In this document: one piece after another, positions 41,223 to 49,826 of the stretch
Layout of the letters: the number at the start of each line of letters is the position of its first letter
Position numbering within the stretch: the first letter of the stretch is position 1
Assembly (NCBI RefSeq): GCF_900215325.1
Contig: NZ_OCMS01000001.1
Coordinates: 372,001-436,000 of the forward strand
DNA length: 64,000 nt
Direction: 5' to 3'
DNA from: Fibrobacter sp. UWB16
Lineage (GTDB): Bacteria; Fibrobacterota; Fibrobacteria; Fibrobacterales; Fibrobacteraceae
Translations under genes and position numbers: made by a program
The notes under the pieces: generated by a model
Database searches by the model: none
What the model was told of the DNA's origin: nothing
Seen by the model: only the letters and a program-made list of their open reading frames with translations

Positions 41223-42044
41223 TTATGTTCTTGAAAATCTTTCGAGGAACGAACTCAAGCGCTTGTTCTGAGACTGGTTGAACACAAAGTCCGGTGTTCC
41301 CTGTTCCACGACTACGCCCTGGTCCATGAACATGACCTTGTTCGCCACATCACGAGCAAACGCCATTTCATGCGTCACGATGACCATCGTCATGCGGTCT
41401 TCAGCAAGCTTCTTGATAATCTTGAGGACTTCGCCCGTGAGTTCCGGGTCCAATGCGCTCGTAGGCTCATCAAAGAAGAGAATCCTTGGCTTTAATGCAA
41501 GCGCACGCGCAATGGACACACGCTGTTGCTGGCCGCCCGAGAGTTCGCACGGGTAAGATTTTTCCTTACCTTCGAGGCCCATCTGTTTGAGCAAGAATCG
41601 AGCCAGCGCACGAGCATCTTCACGGGAATCGCCGAGCACGCGGATAGGCGCAAGCGTCAAGTTCTGGAGTACGGTCAAGTGCGGGAACAAGTTAAAGTTC
41701 TGGAACACAAGCCCTGTAGAAAGGCGAATGTCGCGGAGCGTCTTTGCGGGAGCGTACTTGATTTTACCACCAATGCAAGAACCGGGAACAACCATGTCCT
41801 TGCCATCGACACGCACCTCGCCCGCCTCGAACGTTTCAAGTTGCGTGAGGCAACGGAGGAGTGTGCTCTTGCCGGAACCAGAAGGCCCGATAATCGAAAG
41901 CACCTCGCCCGCATTGAGGTCAAACGAGATGTCCTTGAGCACATGCAAGTCGCCAAAGGACTTCTTCAAATGTTTGACTTCGAGAATCGGAGAAGAATCT
42001 AGAGGTGCGTCATTGATAATAACAGACTGAACTTGAGAATCCAT
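41223..42044 (-). CDS. Polar amino-acid ABC transporter ATPase (GlnQ type)
   Basis: A 273-aa ATPase energising uptake of a polar amino acid. Walker A GPSGSGKST, Q-loop VFQNFNLFPHLTVLQN, signature LSGGQQQRVSIARALA, Walker B ILFFDEPTSALDPE, and H-loop VIVTHEMAFARDVA are all intact. The ATG at 42044 is used. It follows TGAGG of the permease stop region and lies 8 bp after it. The family's usual partners, permease and binding protein, are encoded directly upstream, completing the transporter. Substrate class: polar amino acids (glutamine, cystine, histidine or similar). Confidence 0.94.
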   Translation of the reverse strand: MDSQVQSVIINDAPLDSSPILEVKHLKKSFGDLHVLKDISFDLNAGEVLSIIGPSGSGKSTLLRCLTQLETFEAGEVRVDGKDMVVPGSCIGGKIKYAPAKTLRDIRLSTGLVFQNFNLFPHLTVLQNLTLAPIRVLGDSREDARALARFLLKQMGLEGKEKSYPCELSGGQQQRVSIARALALKPRILFFDEPTSALDPELTGEVLKIIKKLAEDRMTMVIVTHEMAFARDVANKVMFMDQGVVVEQGTPDFVFNQSQNKRLSSFLERFSRT

Positions 42045-42052
42045 GACACGCC

Positions 42053-42712
42053 TCACTTGTAATAGTTCAACTTACGTTCAACGTAAGCGAACAACACACT
42101 CAAAAGAAGATTTGCAATGTAGTAGAATACGCCCGCTACAAACAACGGATAAATGCTCGCGTAAGCGGCCTGCTGTTTTTTGGCGAGTGCGAAAAGTTCC
42201 GTCACGGCAATCACCTGTGCCAAGGAAGTATCCTTCACAAGCGTGATGACTTCGTTTGCACTTGCAGGCACAACGCGCTTGACCACCTGCGGGAGAATAA
42301 TGCGATAAAAAGTCTGACCGCGCGTAAGACCGAGCATTGCGGCTGCCTCGTACTGGCCCTTCGGAATGGACTGGATGCCACCACGGAAGATTTCGGCAAA
42401 GTAAGCGGCATAGTTTATCGAGAACGCAACAATTACCGCCGGGAAACGGTCAAACGAGAACTCCACTCCCGTGTATTCGCTCAAGTAGTACGAGCCAAAG
42501 TAGATCGCTACAATCTGGAGAAGTAGCGGAGTGCCACGCATCACCGAGATGTAGAACGATACCGGGTAACGCACAATGCGGTAGCGGCTCATCTTGAGAA
42601 CCGCCACAAGCAAGCCAAGCGGAATCGAGAACAACAGCGTGAGCGCAAAAATTGCAAGCGTTGTGCAGAAACCGCCCCAGAGAATCGGGAGTAAGGAATT
42701 CAAATCAGACAT
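42053..42712 (-). CDS. Polar amino-acid ABC transporter permease (HisM/GlnP type)
   Basis: A 219-aa inner-membrane subunit with five helices. The family's EAA-type loop reads YEAAAMLGLTRGQTFYRIILPQ, and the start GFCTTLAIFALTLLFSIPLGLLVAVL is typical of His/Glu/Gln-type permeases. One permease only, which would act as a homodimer. It is followed 8 bp later by the ATPase gene and preceded 18 bp earlier by the binding protein. Confidence 0.94.
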   Translation of the reverse strand: MSDLNSLLPILWGGFCTTLAIFALTLLFSIPLGLLVAVLKMSRYRIVRYPVSFYISVMRGTPLLLQIVAIYFGSYYLSEYTGVEFSFDRFPAVIVAFSINYAAYFAEIFRGGIQSIPKGQYEAAAMLGLTRGQTFYRIILPQVVKRVVPASANEVITLVKDTSLAQVIAVTELFALAKKQQAAYASIYPLFVAGVFYYIANLLLSVLFAYVERKLNYYK

Positions 42713-42730
42713 GAGATTGCGCGCCGACCG

Positions 42731-43522
42731 TTACTTGCCGAACCACTTGGAGGAGATCGCGGCGAACTTGCCGTCAGCCTTCATCGCAGCAAGGACGTTG
42801 TTCACGGAGTCGCGGAGAGCCTGGTCCTTTTTGCGGAAGCCCACAGCGTAGACTTCGTCGGAGAGGCCTTCTTCCAAGACGATGTACGGCTTGGCGTTCG
42901 TGACAATCCAGTACTTGGCAACGATTTCATCGAGGAACACGGCATCGACACCACCCTTGTCCAAATCCATGAGCGCCGTCTGGTTGTCGTCAAACGGGAC
43001 AATTTCCTTGGCAGCCTTGCCCGCTTCGGAGGCATCCAAAAGCTTTTGGGCGGTAGAACCGTTCTGCACGGCAATCTTCTTGCCGGCGAGGGCAGCGAGA
43101 TTTGCAAGAGCCTTATCCTTCACCGTGAAAATCATGCGGTTCTTGAGATACGGGTCGCTCAGGTTCATTGCCTTTGCGCGGGCGCTGTCCACGCTCATGC
43201 CGTTCCAGATGCAGTCAATCTTGCCAGTGTTCAGTTCCTGTTCCTTGGCGTCCCAGGAAATTGGCTGCGTCTTGAGCTTCACGCCCAGGCGAGCACAAAC
43301 TTCGGTAGCGAGGTCAATATCAAAACCCACGATGTTGTTGTCCTTGTCGCGGAAGCCCATCGGCGGGAAAGAATCGTCGAGACCGAGCACGAACACGCCT
43401 GCGGCCTTGACCTTGTTGAAGGATTCATCAGCCTGAGTCTTGGATTCTGCCTTCTGGTCGTTACAGGCAGAAAGAACAGCGGCACAGGCAACAGCCGCAA
43501 GCATCGCAAAAATCTTTTTCAT
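42731..43522 (-). CDS. Amino-acid binding lipoprotein of the ABC transporter
   Basis: A 263-aa periplasmic solute-binding protein of family 3. The N-terminal signal ends in lipobox LSAC with Cys20, so it is a lipoprotein. The mature domain shows FVLGLDDSFPPMGFRDKDNNIVGFDIDLATEVCARLG, IDCIWNGMSVD, AVQNGSTAQKLL, and VDAVFLDEIVAKYW, which is the standard layout of polar amino-acid binders. Ligand cannot be assigned. It is the first gene of the three-gene transporter unit. Confidence 0.94.
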   Translation of the reverse strand: MKKIFAMLAAVACAAVLSACNDQKAESKTQADESFNKVKAAGVFVLGLDDSFPPMGFRDKDNNIVGFDIDLATEVCARLGVKLKTQPISWDAKEQELNTGKIDCIWNGMSVDSARAKAMNLSDPYLKNRMIFTVKDKALANLAALAGKKIAVQNGSTAQKLLDASEAGKAAKEIVPFDDNQTALMDLDKGGVDAVFLDEIVAKYWIVTNAKPYIVLEEGLSDEVYAVGFRKKDQALRDSVNNVLAAMKADGKFAAISSKWFGK

Positions 43523-43705
43523 CTTAGATTCCTTTTTTAATTTCTGAAGGAAATATAGGAAAGAGAGTGGTTATAGGGCGCCGCTAGTGTGACCGAGCTA
43601 CAACTTCTTTTGGGGATTTTCCGAAAAATTGACCTTTTCCCGAGAATTTTGGACAATTGCGAGTTTTTCAATACTTTTCCCCTCGCTATTTTTTACATTA
43701 ATACT

Positions 43706-44725
43706 ATGAACAAGTTCTTATCATCAATTGTACTTTTAGCAGCAACGGCTTCATTTTCGTTTGACGACTGGTTTGGGTATGAAATCGTCCCATACGTCTA
43801 TACCAATCTTGATGGAGGTACAGAAACCGCTGGTTACTGGCTATTTTCCGACGATCATCAGCAAAACGGCTTATCAAGGACCCTATTGCCAACCGAGCTC
43901 GGCACTGAATACTGGGATTTTGCGATTGAACCCCTTCTTGAATTTTGCAATGGTGTTTGCGGCACAGCCGTACTTGATCAGGGAACTTCTACAGCAGCCC
44001 CATTCATATCAGCATATATCAATGTCGCAGGAGAAACCTCTAAAACAGATGACACCCCAATCGCCGCAGACGCCTCTGACTGGGGAGGCATCTGCATTAT
44101 ATACAAATCCGAAGTTGCACCGATTCTTGAACTTGGCCTCAGCCAAAATGTTGAAGCAACCCTAAGCAATGCCATTCCTGCAAAAATTCTAGATGAAGCC
44201 CCAAATGTGGCAAAAACGCAATGCATTCCGTGGTCTGAATTCGAACAACCCTCCTGGTACACAGGCGAAGTAAAAATTAATGGAGAACAAGCGGCAAAGC
44301 AACTTGTTTACATCAATTTCAAAATCCAGGCAGATCCCGGCCGCTACCGTTTTAACCTCTGTGCCATAGGACCTTATAAACACGCTTCTGTATTCAACCA
44401 AGACATCGATAATTATTGTCAATTGCCAAATGACACCAGTGCAACAGCAGCAATTTATAAGCCCAAACAGACGCTACACATCGGCACATTCTCTCGCCTC
44501 AAGTTCCACTTCATCAAAGATCGCAACAGTTTATTGGTAAAAAGTCCAATAGCATCTGAACTTAAGGTTCTCATTTCCGATGTTCGCGGAATACTCAAAG
44601 GAATATATGAAGGAGACGCCGCAACCAATCATTACATTCCGCTTGATAATTTGAATCGGGGCGTCTATATATTGAATGTTGTTTCCGGCAATAATACGCA
44701 AAAATACAAGATTCAAATAAGATAA
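43706..44725 (+). CDS. Secreted protein with sorting-type C-terminal tail
   Basis: A 339-aa protein not matched to an enzyme family. The start MNKFLSSIVLLAATASFSF gives a signal peptide. The open frame runs 39 codons further upstream without a usable start. The mature part has EIVPYVYTNLDGG, four Cys in the first half (EFCNGVCG), and a beta-rich body with KINGEQAAKQLVYINFKIQ. The C-terminal 60 residues (LLVKSPIASELKVLISDVRGILKGIYEG, then YIPLDNLNRGVYILNVVSG) are the T9SS/gliding-type sorting tail. Possibly a cell-surface carbohydrate-binding protein, but that is an inference. Composition is AT-rich. Confidence 0.75.
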   Translation: MNKFLSSIVLLAATASFSFDDWFGYEIVPYVYTNLDGGTETAGYWLFSDDHQQNGLSRTLLPTELGTEYWDFAIEPLLEFCNGVCGTAVLDQGTSTAAPFISAYINVAGETSKTDDTPIAADASDWGGICIIYKSEVAPILELGLSQNVEATLSNAIPAKILDEAPNVAKTQCIPWSEFEQPSWYTGEVKINGEQAAKQLVYINFKIQADPGRYRFNLCAIGPYKHASVFNQDIDNYCQLPNDTSATAAIYKPKQTLHIGTFSRLKFHFIKDRNSLLVKSPIASELKVLISDVRGILKGIYEGDAATNHYIPLDNLNRGVYILNVVSGNNTQKYKIQIR

Positions 44726-44739
44726 TTTATAATTGCAAT

Positions 44740-44774
44740 CATACAAAAAGGGCCGCATCGCTGCGGTCCTTTTT
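44740..44774. repeat. 35-bp direct repeat containing a terminator, left copy
   Basis: Exactly the same 35 bases as 45663-45697: CATACAAAAAG, then GGCCGC/GCGGTC arms, then CCTTTTT. It acts as the terminator of the secreted-protein gene and marks the left side of the toxin-antitoxin cassette. Confidence 0.9.
44745..44774 (+). terminator. Intrinsic terminator of the secreted-protein gene
   Basis: AAAAAGGGCCGC (44745-44756) pairs with GCGGTCCTTTTT (44763-44774) with one G-T, followed by more Ts. The A-run on the other side makes it usable on both strands. Confidence 0.85.
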
Positions 44775-44818
44775 TGATGTTTTGCCCGAAAGATTTGGAC
44801 GAAAAAGTATTTTATGCA

Positions 44819-45247
44819 TTAGAACAAGCCTACTTCCTGCAAAAATCGGGAAAACGTCATTATACGACAGCCTTCAATTTCACCTATATCAAGTAAATCA
44901 TCGTCGCCCGAAACTAAATAAATAGCCTTAGACTTGATAGCAAGCTCTAACAAATAATCATCTTTAGGATCGCGACATCTTTGAGGAATATCATCTAAAT
45001 CGAAATTCAAAGTATGCAAAACAAGCCAATTATCCAATGCTTTAACAGCATCCTCCGAAAAATACTTTCGAAATTTTGGACGTAATGCAACATTATGAAT
45101 TTCGTCTCTCATTATTTGCGTCGATACAAAATCATATTCAATATTTCTGAACAATTCAAGCAAAGCCCCTAATCGGCGACCAATAAGGAAACTTATCCAT
45201 AAATTAGTATCAACGACAATTCTTTGTGGTTTCTTACTTTTTTGCAA
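44819..45247 (-). CDS. PIN-domain toxin (endoribonuclease)
   Basis: A 142-aa PIN-family toxin that would cleave RNA when freed from its antitoxin. Acidic metal ligands are visible in IVVDTNLWISFLIGRR (first Asp), RCRDPKDDYLLELAIKSKA (middle Asp/Glu) and YLVSGDDDLL (late Asp). The preferred start is the TTG at 45247, which has GAGG six bases upstream and overlaps the antitoxin by 14 bases. The ATG at 45304 would overlap it by 71. It is part of a two-gene cassette between two identical terminator repeats. Confidence 0.88.
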   Translation of the reverse strand: MQKSKKPQRIVVDTNLWISFLIGRRLGALLELFRNIEYDFVSTQIMRDEIHNVALRPKFRKYFSEDAVKALDNWLVLHTLNFDLDDIPQRCRDPKDDYLLELAIKSKAIYLVSGDDDLLDIGEIEGCRIMTFSRFLQEVGLF

Positions 45248-45482
45248 GGCGCGCCTCGTACATTTCCTGACGAACAGATTCACATTCCTCGCGAATTTCA
45301 TCATCAGTCAAATCACAAGGCGCAACTAAATCACTCAAGCGACCAAAGCTTTCAGCACGGTCTGCAAGAGTTAAATCACGACATAGTTGAGCACGCTCTG
45401 CATCAGATAGCTGCAAAGCCAACGACATTATCTGGCTATACGTAAACTTCTTTGTTGCGGGAGTAGACATAAATGCCCTCAT
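45234..45482 (-). CDS. Antitoxin partner of the PIN toxin
   Basis: An 82-aa protein upstream of and overlapping the PIN gene, the normal order for a type II antitoxin. The first part (TKKFTYSQIMSLALQLSDAERAQLCRDLTL) looks like a dimerising helical domain of the RHH/AbrB-like size, and the acidic tail (LTDDEIREECESVRQEMYEARLAKK) fits a toxin-wrapping segment. I cannot assign a named family. The ATG at 45482 has AAGGAG ten bases upstream. A later ATG (45470) is possible but has no ribosome site. Confidence 0.78.
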   Translation of the reverse strand: MRAFMSTPATKKFTYSQIMSLALQLSDAERAQLCRDLTLADRAESFGRLSDLVAPCDLTDDEIREECESVRQEMYEARLAKK

Positions 45483-45626
45483 ACAGCAAAATCTCCTTGT
45501 AATATAAATTTTTTCCATTCTTTATGCAAATCCCCATAGGATTACACAATTACGTACGCAAAATTCATGCCATATGAAAAATTACCGTTTTTATGCGAAA
45601 AACGGCATTTCGACATCTTCGAAAAA

Positions 45627-45658
45627 GTGATTAATCGATTAAATCAGCGATTAATCAC
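45627..45658. repeat. Perfect 11-bp inverted repeat upstream of the toxin-antitoxin genes
   Basis: GTGATTAATCG (45627-45637) and CGATTAATCAC (45648-45658) with a 10-bp spacer, overlapping the palindrome TTAATCGATTAA (45631-45642). It ends four bases before the right terminator repeat and about 145 bp upstream of the antitoxin. Operator or recombination signal. Confidence 0.6.
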
Positions 45659-45662
45659 ATTA

Positions 45663-45697
45663 CATACAAAAAGGGCCGCATCGCTGCGGTCCTTTTT
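45663..45697. repeat. 35-bp direct repeat containing a terminator, right copy
   Basis: Exact copy of 44740-44774. It serves as the terminator between the cassette and the convergent sdhB gene. Confidence 0.9.
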
Positions 45698-45708
45698 GCG
45701 TTTAGGGC

Positions 45709-45734
45709 GATGCCCGCTCGGAGGCGGGCATGAC
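45709..45734. repeat. GGAGAT-type hairpin repeat
   Basis: GAT, stem GCCCGC/GCGGGC, then ATGAC, just downstream of sdhB. Confidence 0.72.
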
Positions 45735-45745
45735 AATACCGAAAA

Positions 45746-46522
45746 CTAGTCTTTGCCGTACACCTTTTCGGCGTAGGTCACGGTGGCGCCGAGGTATTCG
45801 CGGTTCATCTTGGCGATGTAATCGACGGTGATACCCTTCGGGCAGGCAGCCTGGCATTCGTAAAGGTTCGTGCAGTTGCCGAAGCCTTCCTTGTCCATCT
45901 GAGCGACCATGGCGAGCACGCGCTTCTTTGCTTCGACCTTGCCCTGCGGCAAGAAGCTGAGGTGAGAAACCTTGGCAGATACGAACAACATTGCGGAAGC
46001 GTTCTTACAGGCGGCCACGCAGGCACCGCAACCGATACAGGCGGCAGCGTCAAAGGCGCGGTCGGCATCAGCCTTGGGTACCGGAATCGTAGAAGCTTCA
46101 GGAGCGGCACCGGTGTTGACGGAAACAAAGCCGCCAGCCTGGATGATGCGGTCGAATGCGGTACGGTCAACAGCGCAGTCACGGATAACCGGGAATGCGG
46201 CGGCGCGCCACGGTTCGATCACGATGGTGTCGCCATCCTTGAACTTACGCATGTGAAGCTGGCAGGTAGTCGTTGCATGGTCAGGACCGTGCGGCATACC
46301 GTTGATGACGAGAGAGCACATACCACAGATACCTTCGCGGCAGTCGTGGTCGAAAGCGAAGCCTTCCTTGCCCTGCTTCATCTGTTCTTCGTTCACAATG
46401 TCGAGCATTTCCAAGAAGGACATGTCCGGAGAAACATCGTTGATCTTGACAGTTTCGAACTGTCCCTTGGTCTTGGCATCCTTCTGACGCCAAATCTTCA
46501 AAGTCAAATTCAGTCCGCTCAT
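45746..46522 (-). CDS. sdhB: Succinate dehydrogenase/fumarate reductase iron-sulfur subunit
   Basis: A 258-aa electron-transfer subunit with an N-terminal [2Fe-2S] ferredoxin domain ([22 protein letters not shown] and the last ligand in ATTTCQLH) and a C-terminal helical domain holding the other clusters ([19 protein letters not shown], then [27 protein letters not shown]). In Fibrobacter the enzyme runs mainly as a fumarate reductase that makes succinate; the direction cannot be read from sequence. ATG overlaps the sdhA stop by one base (TAATG). Confidence 0.95.
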   Translation of the reverse strand: MSGLNLTLKIWRQKDAKTKGQFETVKINDVSPDMSFLEMLDIVNEEQMKQGKEGFAFDHDCREGICGMCSLVINGMPHGPDHATTTCQLHMRKFKDGDTIVIEPWRAAAFPVIRDCAVDRTAFDRIIQAGGFVSVNTGAAPEASTIPVPKADADRAFDAAACIGCGACVAACKNASAMLFVSAKVSHLSFLPQGKVEAKKRVLAMVAQMDKEGFGNCTNLYECQAACPKGITVDYIAKMNREYLGATVTYAEKVYGKD

Positions 46523-48435
46523 TATTTGTAGCTCCTAGTAGCAAGGTGGACGTTATCAAAGGTAAGAGGTTCCTTGGAGAGTTCCGGTGCGATACCGTCG
46601 CCCTTGTATTCCCAAGCACCGACGTAGCAGAAGTTTTCGTCATCGCGCTTTGCTTCGCCTTCCGGAGTCTGGCTTTCTTCACGGAAGTGGCCACCGCAAG
46701 ATTCTTTACGATGGAGAGCGTCGAGAGTGAGGACTTCGGCGAATTCGAGGAAGTCAGCAACGCGGCCAGCACGTTCGAGGTTCTGGTTGAAGGAACCTTC
46801 GGAGCCGAGCACGTTGACGTTTTCCCAGAATTCCTGACGGAGTGCCGGAATCTTTTCGAGAGCCGTCTTGAGGCCGGCTTCGTTACGAGCCATGCCAACG
46901 TATTCCCACATGATGTTACCGAGTTCACGATGGATATCGTTAACAGTGCGGTGACCCTTGATGGAGAGGAGCTTGTGGATGCGTTCTTCGGTCTGCTTCT
47001 TGCAGTCAGTGAAAGCAGGATCAGATTCGGAAACCTTTTCGAGCTTGGTACCTGCGAAGTAACCACCGATGGTGAACGGAATCACGAAGTAACCGTCGGA
47101 GAGGCCCTGCATAAGAGCAGAAGCACCGAGGCGGTTTGCACCGTGGTCGGAGAAGTTTGCTTCACCGAGAACGAAGCAGCCCGGGATGGTGGACATCAAA
47201 TCATAGTCAACCCAGAGGCCACCCATGGTGTAGTGGATAGCCGGGAAGATGCGCATCGGGACCTTGTACGGGTCTTCGTCTGTGATCTTTTCGTACATCT
47301 GGAAGAGGTTGCCGTACTTGGCAGAGACGCCTGCAACGCCCATACGCTGGATAGCGTCGGCGAAGTCGAGGTACACAGCCTGCTTGGTGTTACCCACGCC
47401 GAGACCTGCATCGCAGACCTGCTTGGCGTTACGGGAAGCCACGTCACGCGGAACGAGGTTACCGAAGCTCGGGTACTTTTCTTCGAGGTAGTAGTAACGA
47501 TCTTCTTCCGGGATCTGGTCCGGAGAACGGGTGTCGCCAGCCTTGCGCGGAACCCAAATACGACCGTCGTTACGGAGGGATTCACTCATCAAGGTGAGCT
47601 TGGACTGAAGGTCGCCATGGCGCGGAATGCAGGTCGGGTGGATCTGCGTGTAGCAGGGGTTAGCGAACAAAGCGCCGCGCTTGTAAGCACGGAATGCAGC
47701 CGTGACGTTGGAGCCCTGAGCGTTCGTGGAGAGGTAGTAGACGTTACCATAACCACCAGTGCAAAGGCAGACTGCGTCTGCAACGTGGCTTTCGAGTTCG
47801 CCAGTGATGAGGTTACGGACGATGATACCGCGTGCCTTGCCGTCAATCACGACGAGGTCCATCATTTCGCGACGCGGGAACATCTTGACCTTACCGGCAG
47901 CAACCTGGCGCATGAGAGCCTGGTAAGCACCGAGCAAGAGCTGCTGACCCGTCTGGCCACGAGCATAGAACGTACGGGAAACCTGCGTACCACCGAAAGA
48001 GCGGTTGTCCAAAAGGCCACCGTATTCACGACCGAACGGAACGCCCTGAGCGACGCACTGGTCGATGATCAAGTTGGAGTTTTCTGCCAAGCGGTGAACG
48101 TTGGCTTCGCGAGCGCGGAAGTCACCACCCTTAACAGTATCGTAGAACAAACGATAAACGGAGTCGCCATCGTTTTTGTAGTTCTTAGCAGCGTTGATAC
48201 CGCCCTGTGCAGCAATGGAGTGGGCACGGCGCGGGCTATCCTGGATGCAGAAAGACTTTACGTTGTAACCAAGTTCACCGAGGGAAGCGGCTGCAGATGC
48301 ACCTGCAAGGCCAGTACCCACGACGATCACTGTGAACTTACGCTTGTTGGCCGGGTTCACGAGCTTGAGTTCGAACTTGTGCTTGGTCCACTTTTCTTCG
48401 ATGGAACCACCGGGGATTTTAGAATCAAGAATCAT
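46522..48435 (-). CDS. sdhA: Succinate dehydrogenase/fumarate reductase flavoprotein subunit
   Basis: The 637-aa catalytic subunit with covalently bound FAD. The dinucleotide site is [20 protein letters not shown], followed by [20 protein letters not shown] with the flavin-His motif. The substrate region has [20 protein letters not shown] and the catalytic loop near [29 protein letters not shown]. The length and the insertion pattern match the B-type enzymes of Bacteroidetes-Fibrobacter and epsilon-proteobacteria. Middle gene of the C-A-B operon, 11 bp after sdhC. Confidence 0.95.
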   Translation of the reverse strand: MILDSKIPGGSIEEKWTKHKFELKLVNPANKRKFTVIVVGTGLAGASAAASLGELGYNVKSFCIQDSPRRAHSIAAQGGINAAKNYKNDGDSVYRLFYDTVKGGDFRAREANVHRLAENSNLIIDQCVAQGVPFGREYGGLLDNRSFGGTQVSRTFYARGQTGQQLLLGAYQALMRQVAAGKVKMFPRREMMDLVVIDGKARGIIVRNLITGELESHVADAVCLCTGGYGNVYYLSTNAQGSNVTAAFRAYKRGALFANPCYTQIHPTCIPRHGDLQSKLTLMSESLRNDGRIWVPRKAGDTRSPDQIPEEDRYYYLEEKYPSFGNLVPRDVASRNAKQVCDAGLGVGNTKQAVYLDFADAIQRMGVAGVSAKYGNLFQMYEKITDEDPYKVPMRIFPAIHYTMGGLWVDYDLMSTIPGCFVLGEANFSDHGANRLGASALMQGLSDGYFVIPFTIGGYFAGTKLEKVSESDPAFTDCKKQTEERIHKLLSIKGHRTVNDIHRELGNIMWEYVGMARNEAGLKTALEKIPALRQEFWENVNVLGSEGSFNQNLERAGRVADFLEFAEVLTLDALHRKESCGGHFREESQTPEGEAKRDDENFCYVGAWEYKGDGIAPELSKEPLTFDNVHLATRSYK

Positions 48436-48446
48436 TAGTGGGCTCC

Positions 48447-49292
48447 TTACTTTTCAATATTGAAAGAAACTTGTACTTCGCCAACAGACGGAATGACGAA
48501 AACAGCCTTGTTGGCATTTGCCTTCTGCTGTTCGTACTGCTGCTGGAGGCTACGGGACTTTTCGATAAGAGCCTGGGTTTCAGGCTGGTTAGCGAGGTAG
48601 TAAGAGGCAACAGCGGTGATGCCGAAGCCAAGAGCTACGACGACGCTATAAACGATACCGGCGATATCGATAATCGGAGTCCACTTCTGGTGAGCGATAC
48701 CCATCGTCTGGAATGCAGAGGAGATGGCGTGGAAGAGGTGCATACCGATCACGAACATGCTAACAACATAGAATGCAGCCCAGCCCGGATTTGCAAACAT
48801 CTGGATCGTGGTGAGCCACATGTCGCGGATGATTTCGCCCTTGTCGTTCATGTAGAGGTAGTGTTCACCGAACTTGAGCATCATGAGGTGCTGGATGAGG
48901 AAGCCGAGAATGAAGAGACCAGACCAGATCATGGTGAAAGTTGCGAAAGTCTTCTTGCCCTTGCGTGCATTGACTTCGTATTCAATTCCGCCACGAGCCT
49001 TCTTGTTTTCAATCTTCAGCTTGATAGCAAGGAAGATGTGAATGGCAAAGGCAGCCACGAGTACCAGTTCGACGAGGTAAATCATCTTCACCGGGAAGTG
49101 GAGCGGGTTGAATCCGGTCAGGAATTCGGTATAAGCGTTGTAGGACGCCTGTGCCGCAGCCTGGTCGAAGTTCAAGAGCTGGAAGTTACCACACATGTGG
49201 CCAAAGATGAACAGAGCCAGGAAGGCGCCAGTGCATCCCATGATCTGCTTCTTACCAATGGACGAGGTAAGATACTTGATGATCCATTGCAT
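48447..49292 (-). CDS. sdhC: Succinate dehydrogenase/fumarate reductase cytochrome b subunit
   Basis: A 281-aa membrane anchor with five predicted helices and several His that could ligate two hemes, as in the diheme B-type quinol:fumarate reductases ([59 protein letters not shown]-like [25 protein letters not shown]). It passes electrons between menaquinone and the Fe-S subunit. No separate sdhD is present, consistent with this type. AAGGAG lies nine bases before the ATG. Confidence 0.93.
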   Translation of the reverse strand: MQWIIKYLTSSIGKKQIMGCTGAFLALFIFGHMCGNFQLLNFDQAAAQASYNAYTEFLTGFNPLHFPVKMIYLVELVLVAAFAIHIFLAIKLKIENKKARGGIEYEVNARKGKKTFATFTMIWSGLFILGFLIQHLMMLKFGEHYLYMNDKGEIIRDMWLTTIQMFANPGWAAFYVVSMFVIGMHLFHAISSAFQTMGIAHQKWTPIIDIAGIVYSVVVALGFGITAVASYYLANQPETQALIEKSRSLQQQYEQQKANANKAVFVIPSVGEVQVSFNIEK

Positions 49293-49332
49293 TTGAGTCT
49301 ACTCCTTAGAAGGATGGTTTTATTGTTAAAAA

Positions 49333-49785
49333 TTAGAGGACGCAGCAGGCCTTGAGAGAAGGCATTTCGTAAGCGTAGCGTTCTTCCTTCTTGAACCAGA
49401 AGTCGAGTTCGCGTTCTGCAGAAGCCGGACTATCGGAGCTGTGAACGACGTTTTCGGTCATGGAAGGAGCAAAATCGTAGCGGAGGGTACCCGGTTCCGC
49501 CTTGGCAGGATTGGTAGCACCGTTAATGGCGCGGACCTTTGCAATTGCGTTTTCGCCACCGAGAGCAAGCATCACGGACGGACCCTTGGTCATGTAGGCT
49601 TCGAGTTCCGGGAAGAACGGCTTTTCGACGTGTTCAGCGTAAAAACCGCGTGCATCTTCGGAGGTCATCTGGTGCATCTTGACGGCGCAGACAGAGAGAC
49701 CGGCACTGATGTAGCGATCGATAATACGACCAACCAAGCCAGACTTGACTGCGTTCGGCTTGATCATTGCAAATGTCATTTCCAT
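49333..49785 (-). CDS. ndk: Nucleoside diphosphate kinase
   Basis: Transfers the terminal phosphate between nucleoside di- and triphosphates. The 150-aa protein shows TFAMIKPNAVKSGLVG, GKFRE-equivalent HVEKPFFPELEAYMTKGP, RAINGATNPAKAEPGTLR and the active-site block NVVHSSDSPASAERE (phosphorylated His). It is 41 bp after the PPIase-like gene and 40 bp before sdhC on the same strand, so it may sit in a longer unit with sdhCAB. Confidence 0.97.
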   Translation of the reverse strand: MEMTFAMIKPNAVKSGLVGRIIDRYISAGLSVCAVKMHQMTSEDARGFYAEHVEKPFFPELEAYMTKGPSVMLALGGENAIAKVRAINGATNPAKAEPGTLRYDFAPSMTENVVHSSDSPASAERELDFWFKKEERYAYEMPSLKACCVL

Positions 49786-49826
49786 AGTAGTACCTTTTAG
49801 TTAAAGATGTGAGAAATATAGATTTT

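Noticed and set aside
45248-45304. Longer N-terminus of the PIN toxin from ATG 45304
   Set aside because: It would overlap the antitoxin by 71 bases and lacks a ribosome site; TTG 45247 has GAGG at the right distance and begins just before the PIN fold.
46546-48438. A 630-codon open frame opposite the flavoprotein gene
   Set aside because: Antisense shadow of sdhA, which is unmistakable. Similar long shadows lie opposite ilvC and the deacetylase.
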